A DNA stretch of 64,000 nucleotides from Natrinema versiforme (lineage in GTDB: Archaea > Halobacteriota > Halobacteria > Halobacteriales > Natrialbaceae): positions 2,294,001-2,358,000 of the forward strand of contig NZ_CP040330.1 in assembly GCF_005576615.1 (NCBI RefSeq). The letters run 5' to 3'. Made by a program: the position numbers and the translations under genes. The notes beneath the pieces were generated by a model that searched no databases, was not told the DNA's origin, and was given only the letters and a program-made list of their open reading frames with translations. Each line of letters starts with the position of its first letter. Positions within the stretch are counted from its first letter, which is position 1. Of the stretch, positions 27,967-35,782 are shown in pieces.

Positions 27967-30108
27967 ATGATAGAGTGGGCGGTAGACGGCGACACCCTCC
28001 ACGTCACCGATGCGGACACCGCCGAGCTACCGGTTGACGGTGACGAACTCGTCGTCGAGGGCTCCGGTGTCGACATCCCGCGGCCGGTCGACGACACGGT
28101 CGTCCTGACGGCGAGCGAACTCCGGTTCCCGCACGCGGTCGTCTACGCGTTCTCCCGCGACCTCGAGGAGCAGTACGAACTCGACCCCAGCGGGGAACCG
28201 CTGGTGCTGTCGCCCGGCGAGTACGTGATCGATATCGACACGGAGATCAAGTCCTACCTCAGCTTCGACGGGCGGGCGACGATCGAAAAGACCGACAACT
28301 ACGAATCGATCGTGGTCTCCTTTCCGGAGCGGACCCGGGTCACCCTCGGCGTCCGCTGTCGCCACGAATTCCCCGCCGGGACGATCACCGTCCCCGACTC
28401 TCCGTCGGCGATCGCCGAGGCCCTCACACACATGGCCGCCTCGCACAAAACGGCCGGTCCGGATCGGTCCTACCCCACACTCCGGGGCCACCCGTCGCTG
28501 ATCGAGCACGGCGACGAACTCGAGATATCCGACTGTATCCGAGCCGACACCGCCGATCACGGGATCGAACTGGTCGTTCCGCCGGACTACGAGTCGCTGT
28601 TCGTGACCGCACCGCTGGCGCACTACCTGCAAGCCACCGTGCGGACGACCGACGAGATCCTCGGTAACCGGATCGGTTCGACGCGCGACCGGCCGCGACT
28701 TCGACTCCGCGATCGCGGTATCGAGCGAGAACTCTCGCCGATGCCCGACCTAGAACGCGACGTTGAGCGACTGCTCCGGAAGACGTTCTTCCTCGACTGT
28801 CTCGTCCGGAACGTCGGCCCCTACGGAACGACCCTCTCGGAAGGCAGTCTGCTCGAGGCACTGGACCTCGACGCCGAGGCGCTCTACCACGCCACCCCGC
28901 AGGAGCGACTCGCGACCTATCTCGAGGTCTCCTACGCGGCGATCGAACACCGCCTCCCCGACTGGCACCTCTCGACGTACGTCGCGCCGACCTACGACAG
29001 CGTCGAAACGCTGCCGTTCCTGCTCGACCGGTTGAGCATGATCTACACGCCCCGAACCTCCGAACTCGAGGGGCGGGAACTGGTCGAGCGCTCGCTCGAG
29101 GATTTCTATCGGGGCGCGGAGCCGGGAGCCAGCGGAGCGGACGAAGCCAGCGCAACGAGCAGAGCCAGCACCGGCCGGGTCGCCTCGGTCGACATCGTCA
29201 AACCCGACCTCCGGAGCGGCCGAACCCACGGCTGGCTCGCCGACGGCGTCCCGATCGACGTCTTCAAATCCGCGCCCGAGGCCTACCACAACCGCCTCGA
29301 GTTCCTCGAGCGGACGAGCGATTCGACCTCGATCTGTGTCGTCCTGAACGATCCGGAGATGGCCGGCGAACACGAGGATGTCGCCGAGATCTACCGCCAG
29401 CGCTCCGAGGAGCTGGCAATAGATGTCACCGTCGCGGAGTCGCTCGAAACGGCCGAACTCGCCCGGGTCTTCGAAGACGACCACGACTTCGTCCACTACA
29501 TCGGCCACTGCGAGACCGACGGGCTGTGCTGTCCCGACGGGACGTTCGCGACCTCGAGTCTCGGCCGCTGTAACGTCGAGACCTTCTTCCTCAACGCCTG
29601 TGGCTCCTTCTACGAAGGGTTGGAACTGATCGAGAAAGGAAGCGTCGCCGGTGCCGTTACGGTCACCAAAGTGCTGAACGACCACGCGATCAAGGTCGGC
29701 TCGACGTTCGCCAAACTACTGGTCCACGGCTTCAGCATCGAACGCGCGATGGGGCTCGCACGCAGGCGAATCATGATGGGCAAAGACTACGCCGTCGTCG
29801 GGGACGGCACACACTCGCTCACGCAGGGCGAACACCAGCTCCCGACGACCGCGACGCTCGAGGAACTCGAGAGCGACGGCGACCGGCGCTACTCGCTGAC
29901 CCTCGACTGTTACTCGACGCGGGCGACCGGTTCGTACTACTTCCCCCACACCGAGACCAACGAGTTCGCCTACCTCTGTGGCAACGAATCGAGTTTCACG
30001 CTGACGGAGTCGGAACTCGCGACCATGCTCGGGGAGACGGAGGCATCAGTGATCTACGACGGCGATATCTACTGGTCGGAGGAACTGAGTAAGCGGTTCG
30101 ATCGCTAA
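27967..30108 (+). CDS. CHAT-domain (caspase-like) protein
   Basis: A 713-residue soluble protein. The first 380 residues are a haloarchaeal domain of beta strands and helices with no recognised family. A short Ala/Ser-rich linker follows (about 385-400). Residues about 405-640 carry the CHAT peptidase core: His514 in VHYIGHCETDG and Cys545 in FFLNACGSFYEG form the caspase-type dyad, followed by a helix with HAIKVGSTFAKLLVHGFS. CHAT proteases act in programmed cell death, TPR-CHAT effector systems and defence, but no partner of those systems is adjacent. The next gene downstream is a TbsP-type regulator, 394 bases away. Confidence 0.82.
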   Translation: MIEWAVDGDTLHVTDADTAELPVDGDELVVEGSGVDIPRPVDDTVVLTASELRFPHAVVYAFSRDLEEQYELDPSGEPLVLSPGEYVIDIDTEIKSYLSFDGRATIEKTDNYESIVVSFPERTRVTLGVRCRHEFPAGTITVPDSPSAIAEALTHMAASHKTAGPDRSYPTLRGHPSLIEHGDELEISDCIRADTADHGIELVVPPDYESLFVTAPLAHYLQATVRTTDEILGNRIGSTRDRPRLRLRDRGIERELSPMPDLERDVERLLRKTFFLDCLVRNVGPYGTTLSEGSLLEALDLDAEALYHATPQERLATYLEVSYAAIEHRLPDWHLSTYVAPTYDSVETLPFLLDRLSMIYTPRTSELEGRELVERSLEDFYRGAEPGASGADEASATSRASTGRVASVDIVKPDLRSGRTHGWLADGVPIDVFKSAPEAYHNRLEFLERTSDSTSICVVLNDPEMAGEHEDVAEIYRQRSEELAIDVTVAESLETAELARVFEDDHDFVHYIGHCETDGLCCPDGTFATSSLGRCNVETFFLNACGSFYEGLELIEKGSVAGAVTVTKVLNDHAIKVGSTFAKLLVHGFSIERAMGLARRRIMMGKDYAVVGDGTHSLTQGEHQLPTTATLEELESDGDRRYSLTLDCYSTRATGSYYFPHTETNEFAYLCGNESSFTLTESELATMLGETEASVIYDGDIYWSEELSKRFDR

Positions 30109-30502
30109 CCGCGGCTACGGCCCGCCGTACGTACTGACTCGCTTCGCTCGCATCGCGAACTGTCGGGGCAATCGACCGGTTCTCGCCCGGTTTCCTGTTC
30201 GGTCGACCAACTCGTGAACGATCCACCACAGCCGTTCGTGTTGGACAGCCATACAGTACCGTACTATACTCCTTGTATATAGTTATTGTTGATAGCTATA
30301 CAACCGTCATCCGGCGGTTTGCGTGCGACCAACACTTCCGGAGATCCGTGTCGTCCGACGCATATAAGTGATATCTATATTTCATCGGCGAACTAACGGG
30401 TTATGGGACAAAAATTACCGGTACAGGCTCCAGAGGACAAGTTCTGGTGTGCAAATGGCCACCAAAATTAAGTGGAGTGCTCTCGATTACTTCTGTATAG
30501 GC
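30109..30502. promoter_or_regulatory. AT-rich regulatory region before tbsP
   Basis: A 394-base gap with no convincing gene. It holds two AT-rich islands. The first (30252-30302) includes TATAGTTAT and ATAGCTATA, an inverted repeat with one mismatch and a 5-base loop. The second (about 30361-30385) has ATATAAGTGATATCTATATT. A third signal, AAAATTAAGTG at 30464-30474, is centred about 34 bases before the tbsP start and is the likely TATA box. The repeats could be sites of autoregulation. Confidence 0.5.
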
Positions 30503-31321
30503 ATGACCTCGAATTTACTCAACCACCAGATTGACGATATTCTCGAGTCCGTTCTCGAGGATACGAGCGGCGACATCTACATGGTCAACCCGTCTCGAGA
30601 CGCCATCGAAGAGTTCGTTTCGGTCGCGACCGGATTCGACGGCGAGCTGCCGTCGGTCCACATGCTCGCCGACGAACGGACGCTGAAAGACGTCATGGAC
30701 GACTTCATCGTCGCCTCGAACGCGGCGGACCTCATCAGCGAGGGCGCACTCTCCCTGCGAACGCTCGAGGAGGCACCCGAAAACTCGCTGGTCGTCAGCG
30801 AGGACCGCGTCGTCGCCATCGTCCACGCCGGCGACCGCGTCGGCGGGCTCATCACGGACGACGAGAGCTTCGTCGCGGACACCTACGACACCTACGCCGA
30901 CCGCTGGGCGGACGCCGCCGATTTCAACCTGCGCACGCCCCCGATCACGGACGTTCGCGAAACGCTCGCCGACGAGATCAGCCCCGCCGCCGAGGAGGAC
31001 TTCACCGCTATCCTCAACTCCCTCGAGACCGCTCGCGGCGACGGCGACGGCCTCGACGAGGTCACCATCTCGCTGCTCGTGGCCGCCAAGAACGAGGCCC
31101 TGCTCTACGATATCAGCAAGTGGGGCGAGGACGTGGGGATCGCCTCGAAAGCCACCTTCAGCCGGACGAAGACCAAACTCGAGGACATGGGCCTGATCGA
31201 CACCGAGAAGGTCCCGATCGACGTCGGGCGGCCGCGCCTGCGTCTCAAGATCGGCGACGACCGGCTCAACGAGGCCGACAACGGCCAACTCGCGACCGTG
31301 GCCCAATCCATCCTTAACTAA
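30503..31321 (+). CDS. tbsP: TbsP-type transcriptional regulator (DUF5821)
   Basis: A 272-residue protein that matches, as I remember it, the haloarchaeal DUF5821/TbsP family, a regulator studied in connection with glucose metabolism and TrmB. The start MTSNLLNHQIDDILESVLED and the segment MVNPSRDAIEEFVSVATGFD are typical of that family. The C terminus has a winged-helix-like part (about 200-255: WGEDVGIASKATFSRTKTKL). The frame is open 45 codons upstream, but the ATG at 30503 follows a TATA box at leaderless spacing. The gene is followed immediately by a large hairpin. Confidence 0.8.
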   Translation: MTSNLLNHQIDDILESVLEDTSGDIYMVNPSRDAIEEFVSVATGFDGELPSVHMLADERTLKDVMDDFIVASNAADLISEGALSLRTLEEAPENSLVVSEDRVVAIVHAGDRVGGLITDDESFVADTYDTYADRWADAADFNLRTPPITDVRETLADEISPAAEEDFTAILNSLETARGDGDGLDEVTISLLVAAKNEALLYDISKWGEDVGIASKATFSRTKTKLEDMGLIDTEKVPIDVGRPRLRLKIGDDRLNEADNGQLATVAQSILN

Positions 31322-31392
31322 CGAAATTTTGCTCTGCGGTCTATCGCGCTGACGGCTTCGCCGCCAGCGCGATGTCCCTCGGCAAAATTTCG
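31322..31392. repeat. Long composite hairpin directly after tbsP
   Basis: The outer arms CGAAATTTTGC (31322-31332) and GCAAAATTTCG (31382-31392) are perfect. The inner stem ATCGCGCTG-A-CGGC (31343-31356) pairs with GCCG-C-CAGCGCGAT (31360-31373) around a TTC loop, with one mismatch. The structure begins one base after the tbsP stop codon. It may end the transcript or protect its 3' end; it also resembles haloarchaeal intergenic repeats. Confidence 0.6.
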
Positions 31393-31621
31393 ATCAAAAG
31401 CACTCCTCCCTCCGTTCCGAACGCGTCGCGTTCTCCACATCGGTCGTCGGCCCGCTCGCTCGGCCTGCGGCCTCGCTCGCGGTCAGTTTCGGGTAACCGC
31501 CTGCCCTCCCCCGAGTCGCACGTCTCTCGCAGCGCTCGAGCCGCGCTCCCGGCCACGACAATTTCGTTCGTTTGATCTGCATGACGCAAACCCCAAGTCG
31601 CCGCCGCGAGAGGACTCGAGT
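31393..31621. other. Spacer before rnp3, no gene
   Basis: The rest of the 300-base gap between tbsP and rnp3. It is GC-rich with a run of CGCTCGCTCGG-type repeats near 31450-31480 and no convincing frame. TTTCGTTCGTTTGATC near 31562 may be part of the rnp3 promoter. Confidence 0.35.
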
Positions 31622-32326
31622 ATGTACGAGGCCGTCCACGCCCATCCCGACGGACAGAGCACGGTCGCCAGGTTCGCGAAGACGGCGGCCGACTACGGGT
31701 TCGAGGGTGTGGTCGTCCGCAATCACGACGGCGCTCGAGCGGCGTACGATCCCGACGAAATTCGCGACGAGTACGGGATCGATGTTGTGGAGGGCGTCGA
31801 GATTCGGGCCGACGATCCACAGCAGGCCAGCGGGTCGGTTGGGAACTTCCGAACGTCTCACACGGTTGTCGGGATACACGGCGGGACGACGGCGCTGAAC
31901 CGCTTCGCCGTCGAACAGGCGAAAGTGGACGTGCTCGCCCATCCGATGACCGGCAACGGGGATTTCAACCACGTCTTGGCGAAAGCCGCCGTCGAGAACG
32001 GCGTTTGCATCGAGTTCAATTTCGGTGGGGTACTCCGACAGAGCGGCGGCCGCCGCGTCCGAATTCTGCAGTCGCTGCGGAAACTCAGAGAGATCGTCGA
32101 TCACTACGATGCCCCCTACGTCGTCAGCGCCGACCCGACCTCCCACCTCGAGTTGCGGTCGCCCCGCGAACTCAAAGCCCTCAGCGAGGAGATCGGGTTC
32201 TCCGCCGAGTTCGTCGAAGACGGCCTCGCGGAGTGGGGGCGGGTGGCCGAACGCAACCGGCACGTCCAGTCCGAGTCGTTCATTGAGCCGGGGGTCGAAC
32301 GTGGCAGGTATGAAGAAGAGTCTTGA
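31622..32326 (+). CDS. rnp3: RNase P protein component 3 (Rpp30)
   Basis: A 234-residue TIM-barrel protein, subunit of the archaeal ribonuclease P that matures tRNA 5' ends. Family features are the start MYEAVHAHPDG, GFEGVVVRNHDG, VVEGVEIRADDP and a C-terminal VVSADPTSHLELRSPREL. It opens the conserved archaeal block of RNase P and proteasome genes: it overlaps the methyltransferase by 17 bases, which is followed by rnp2 and psmA. Confidence 0.93.
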   Translation: MYEAVHAHPDGQSTVARFAKTAADYGFEGVVVRNHDGARAAYDPDEIRDEYGIDVVEGVEIRADDPQQASGSVGNFRTSHTVVGIHGGTTALNRFAVEQAKVDVLAHPMTGNGDFNHVLAKAAVENGVCIEFNFGGVLRQSGGRRVRILQSLRKLREIVDHYDAPYVVSADPTSHLELRSPRELKALSEEIGFSAEFVEDGLAEWGRVAERNRHVQSESFIEPGVERGRYEEES

Positions 32327-32939
32327 GGAACACGCCGCCCGATTCAACGAGAAAGCCGGCGAGTACGACGAGTCGAAGTCCGAGGAGTACCACGCCTGTG
32401 CGAACCTCGTGGTCGAACACGCCGCTCCCGAAAGCGACGACATCGTCCTCGATCTCGCCACCGGAACCGGTGCGATCGCGCTCGCGCTGGCCCCCGACGC
32501 GAAGCGGGTCGTCGGCCGCGACATCAGCGAGGAGATGATGGCCGAAGCCGAGGAGAAGGCCGACGACGAAGGCCTCGAGAACCTCGCGTTCGACCGCGGA
32601 ACCTTCCGCGAGCCGAACTACGACGGGCAGGTCGACATGGTCACCTCGAACTTCGCCCTGCACCACCTCTCGGACGAGGAAAAGCAAGAGGCGATCGCGG
32701 TCATCGCCGACCTCGAGCCCCGGCGGTTCGTGCTGGGGGACGTGATGTTCTTCGGTGAGCCCGACCCCGAGGAGCCGTTCTACTCCCCGGAGGTCGACGA
32801 TCCGGCGACGGTCGGCGTGCTCGCCGACGCCTTTACCGACGCGGGCTTTTCGCTGACGGCGGTCGAGCGCGTCCACGATCAGGTGGGCGTACTGGTCGCC
32901 GAGCGGAGTCCGACCGCGGCCGAGCCGGCGACCGAGTAA
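32310..32939 (+). CDS. Class I SAM-dependent methyltransferase
   Basis: A 209-residue methyltransferase with motif I as VLDLATGTGAIALAL (about 47-61), an acidic second-strand end in VVGRDISEEMM, and a TSNFALHHLSDEEK catalytic-side motif near 118. It starts inside the end of rnp3 (17-base overlap; a GTG nine bases earlier is possible) and ends three bases before rnp2, so it is co-translated with the two RNase P subunits. A tRNA or rRNA substrate is plausible from this setting but is not proven. Confidence 0.88.
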   Translation: MKKSLEEHAARFNEKAGEYDESKSEEYHACANLVVEHAAPESDDIVLDLATGTGAIALALAPDAKRVVGRDISEEMMAEAEEKADDEGLENLAFDRGTFREPNYDGQVDMVTSNFALHHLSDEEKQEAIAVIADLEPRRFVLGDVMFFGEPDPEEPFYSPEVDDPATVGVLADAFTDAGFSLTAVERVHDQVGVLVAERSPTAAEPATE

Positions 32940-32942
32940 CGC

Positions 32943-33428
32943 ATGAAACACCTCCCAAAACACCTCCGGCCGCGCTGGCGATACCTCGCCGTGGAACTCG
33001 AGACGTGGCCCGACGAGCGGCTCGGCAGGCGGTCGTTCCAGCGCGAGCTGTGGTACGCGGGCCAGAACCTGCTGGGCGATCCGGGCAGTGCCGACGCCGA
33101 TCTCAGCGTCGTCAGGTTCCGGTTTTCCGACGGAACGGGGGATGCGGTCGTCAAAGTCCGCCGCGGAGAGACCGAATCGGCTCGAGCGGCACTGGCCTGT
33201 ATCGACGAGATAGACGGCGCTCCCGTCGGGATTCGGGTCAGCGGTATCAGTGGCACGATCCGGGCGGCTGAAGAAAACTATTTAGGACGGGACGGGCAAG
33301 ATTCCGAAGAGAGAAACGTCGTGTTCGGGAACGAGGAGCGAGTCGCCGTCCTGCGGGACGACGTTGGGGACGTGCGACTCGATGAGGCGTTCGTGGGCGC
33401 GACAGACCTCGATTACCATTTAGTGTGA
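32943..33428 (+). CDS. rnp2: RNase P protein component 2 (Pop5/Rpp14)
   Basis: A 161-residue protein. The Pop5 fold is seen from LPKHLRPRWRYLAVELETWP at the start, through the strand LSVVRFRFSDGTGDAVVKVRR (part quoted), to ISGTIRAAEENYL near residue 110. It partners Rpp30 in RNase P. A C-terminal tail of about 50 residues (VVFGNEERVAVLRDDVGD) extends past the core, with acidic, halophilic composition. It starts three bases after the methyltransferase stop and ends four bases before psmA. Confidence 0.92.
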   Translation: MKHLPKHLRPRWRYLAVELETWPDERLGRRSFQRELWYAGQNLLGDPGSADADLSVVRFRFSDGTGDAVVKVRRGETESARAALACIDEIDGAPVGIRVSGISGTIRAAEENYLGRDGQDSEERNVVFGNEERVAVLRDDVGDVRLDEAFVGATDLDYHLV

Positions 33429-33432
33429 TACT

Positions 33433-34203
33433 ATGCAGGGACAACAACAACAGCAGGCGTACGACCGCGGCATCACGATCTTCTCGCCCGACGGCCGACT
33501 CTACCAGGTCGAGTACGCTCGCGAGGCGGTCAAGCGAGGCACGGCGAGTATCGGTGTCCGAACGAACGACGGCGTCGTCCTCGCCGTCGACAAACGAGTC
33601 CCCTCCCCGCTGCTCGAGGACTCGAGCGTCGAGAAGATTCACAAGGCCGACGACCACGTCGGCATCGCCAGCGCGGGCCACGTCGCCGACGCCCGCCAGC
33701 TGATCGACTTCGCCCGCCGCCAGACGCAGGTCAACCAGCTGCGCTACGGCGAGCCCATCGGCGTCGAGACGTTGACGAAGGAAGTCACCGACCACATCCA
33801 GCAGTACACGCAGGTCGGCGGTGCCCGACCGTTCGGCGTCGCGCTGATCGTCGGCGGCATCCAGAACGGCGAGCCGCGCCTGTTCGAGACCGACCCCTCC
33901 GGGACGCCCTACGAGTGGAAGGCACTCGCCGTCGGCTCCGACCGCGGCGAACTCCAGACCTACCTCGAGGAGAACTACGATGACGAGGCCGACTTAGACG
34001 GCGGCATCCGACTCGCACTCGACGCGCTCGCGTCGGTCAACGACGGCTCCCTGCTCCCCAACGAAGTGGGGCTGGCAACCGTCGACGTCGAAACCGAGTC
34101 CTTCGAGCAGTTCGATCAGGACCGGATCGCCGACTACCTCGAGGAGAACGACGTCCTCGACGACGGCGAGGACGAGCCCGAAGACGACGAACCCGCCGAG
34201 TAA
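33433..34203 (+). CDS. psmA: 20S proteasome alpha subunit
   Basis: A 256-residue alpha subunit, the gate-forming outer ring of the archaeal proteasome. The alpha-type signature YDRGITIFSPDGRLYQVEYA starts at residue 10. It has the IGVRTNDGVVLAVDKR strand, GHVADARQLIDFARRQ, and the TQVGGARPFGVALIVGG core. A highly acidic C-terminal tail of about 25 residues is typical for halophiles. It sits four bases after rnp2 in the RNase P-proteasome block; the beta subunit is not in this window. Confidence 0.97.
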   Translation: MQGQQQQQAYDRGITIFSPDGRLYQVEYAREAVKRGTASIGVRTNDGVVLAVDKRVPSPLLEDSSVEKIHKADDHVGIASAGHVADARQLIDFARRQTQVNQLRYGEPIGVETLTKEVTDHIQQYTQVGGARPFGVALIVGGIQNGEPRLFETDPSGTPYEWKALAVGSDRGELQTYLEENYDDEADLDGGIRLALDALASVNDGSLLPNEVGLATVDVETESFEQFDQDRIADYLEENDVLDDGEDEPEDDEPAE

Positions 34204-34344
34204 TCGAGACGCCGTTCGGTTTCCGACCGCCGTTTTCCGACTTCCTTGCGCGTGTGAGTCTCCCGTCTGCAAGCCCCGACCAGCGACCGGCTCGCCTGAT
34301 CAAATCGGGAAACACTCTTTTCATTGGCGGCGGAACCGTCAGGT

Positions 34345-35070
34345 ATGATTTCGCTTGACGAGGCAGTGACGGCGCGACTCGAGTCACACGGGGCGCGCTT
34401 CGAAGTGTTAGTCGATCCCGACGCGGCACTCGAGATCAAACGCGACGAGTTCGATGGCGACCTCGAGGACGTAATCGCCGCCGAGGACGTCTTCGAGGAC
34501 GCCTCGCGGGGTGACCGGCCCGCGGAGGCCGACCTCGAGAAGGTCTTCGATACCACGGAGCCACTCGAGATCATCCCCGAAGTGATCAAGCAGGGGGAGA
34601 TCCAGATCACGGCCGATCAGCGCCGCGAGATGCAAGAACAGAAGCGCAAGCAGTTGATCGACACGATCACGCGCAACGCGGTCAACCCGCAGATGGACAA
34701 CGCGCCCCATCCGCCGGAACGGATCGAGAACGCCCTGGAGGAGGCCGGGTTCACCGTCGATCCGATGGAACCGGTCCAAGAGCAGGTCGACGACGCGCTC
34801 GACGCCTTGCGGCCGATCATTCCGATCCGGTTCGAGGAGGTCACCGTCGCCGTCAACGTCCCCGCCGACCACGCGGGCAGCGCGCAGGCGAAGATCCGCC
34901 AGTTCGGCGACTTAGAGCGCGAGGAGTGGCAGAGCGACGGCTCGTGGATCGGCGTCCTCACGTTCCCGGCAGGGCTCCAAAACGACTTCTACGACACGGT
35001 CAACGAACACACGAGCGGCGAGGCGGAGACGGAAATCGTCAAAGACAAAGACGACCTGCGCACGCGGTAA
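34345..35070 (+). CDS. Ribosome maturation factor SBDS
   Basis: A 241-residue protein with the three SBDS domains: N-terminal FYSH-like (MISLDEAVTARLESHGARFE), a middle helical part with EIIPEVIKQGEIQITADQRR near 75-95, and a C-terminal ferredoxin-like part with RFEEVTVAVNVPADHAGSAQ. SBDS helps release the anti-association factor aIF6 from new 60S-type large subunits. It is 141 bases after psmA, in the classical archaeal RNase P-proteasome-exosome neighbourhood. The frame is open seven codons upstream, but the natural start is the ATG at 34345. Confidence 0.95.
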   Translation: MISLDEAVTARLESHGARFEVLVDPDAALEIKRDEFDGDLEDVIAAEDVFEDASRGDRPAEADLEKVFDTTEPLEIIPEVIKQGEIQITADQRREMQEQKRKQLIDTITRNAVNPQMDNAPHPPERIENALEEAGFTVDPMEPVQEQVDDALDALRPIIPIRFEEVTVAVNVPADHAGSAQAKIRQFGDLEREEWQSDGSWIGVLTFPAGLQNDFYDTVNEHTSGEAETEIVKDKDDLRTR

Positions 35071-35110
35071 GCCTCGCGTCGATCGGCCCGCTCGAGACGC
35101 CAGTTGCCGG

Positions 35111-35428
35111 CTATCCGCGATGAAATCCGATCAGGAAGCCGCTGGTAAAGCCCGCGCCGATCGACAGCGTCGAGATCATCGACTGGAGCCAGTGGATGTC
35201 CGCCGCCCCCTGCGCCCGCTCTTGGGTCTTCAAAATCCCGGCCGAGAGCCGGTTCCAGTCGACGATAACGATCCCCTGTGACTCGAGGTAGCGAAAGGCC
35301 ATCAGTTGGACGCCGACGATGATCGCCAGCAGCTTCGCGATCTTCTTCGCGGCGAACCCGATGAGGCCGCCGACGACCGCGCCGCCCCCGAACTCGAGGC
35401 CGAGGGTCGTCGGATCGAGATCTATCAT
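35111..35428 (-). CDS. FUN14-domain membrane protein
   Basis: A 105-residue protein with three membrane segments, of the FUN14 type: GGGAVVGGLIGFAAKKIAKL, then LLAIIVGVQLMAFRYLESQG, and near the end ISTLSIGAGFTSGFLIGFHR. In eukaryotes FUNDC1 is a mitophagy receptor, but archaeal members have no known role. An ATG at 35428 gives the family start MIDLDPTTLGLE; the open frame runs further upstream into unrelated sequence. It converges with SBDS. Confidence 0.88.
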   Translation of the reverse strand: MIDLDPTTLGLEFGGGAVVGGLIGFAAKKIAKLLAIIVGVQLMAFRYLESQGIVIVDWNRLSAGILKTQERAQGAADIHWLQSMISTLSIGAGFTSGFLIGFHRG

Positions 35429-35782
35429 TACCCGGTCCCATTCGAGTCGGTTCCTATGACTGTTGTGGTCGAATGCACGGCCGGGTATATCGGCCACTCG
35501 CCGGTCGATCGGCGCCGCTCGAGCGTGCGAGCGGCCGAGCGACCGAATCGCGAGAGGGAATCGGGCGCGGGATTCAAGACGGTTCGTCGCGTACGGACGA
35601 GCATGAGTCACGTCCGTCCAACGGAGGTGTGCGACCGGCATCGTTAGCGTCTCCGGGTTCACGCGGCGGTGTCCGCAACGCCGACACGGCCGGCGCGTGC
35701 GCGCGACGAATCGCAGGCTCGACGAGCGACGGCGCTCGAGCGAGCACGACCGACCACGCCCGGCAGCGAGACAGCTACCTGC
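35429..35782. other. Divergent promoter region between FUN14 and hflX
   Basis: A 354-base gap. The hflX frame stays open upstream to 35669 with residues of low complexity that do not match the family. GGGTATATCGGCC at about 35484-35496 is a possible TATA element. A short inverted repeat GTGTC/GACAC lies near 35668-35684. No gene was seen. Confidence 0.35.
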
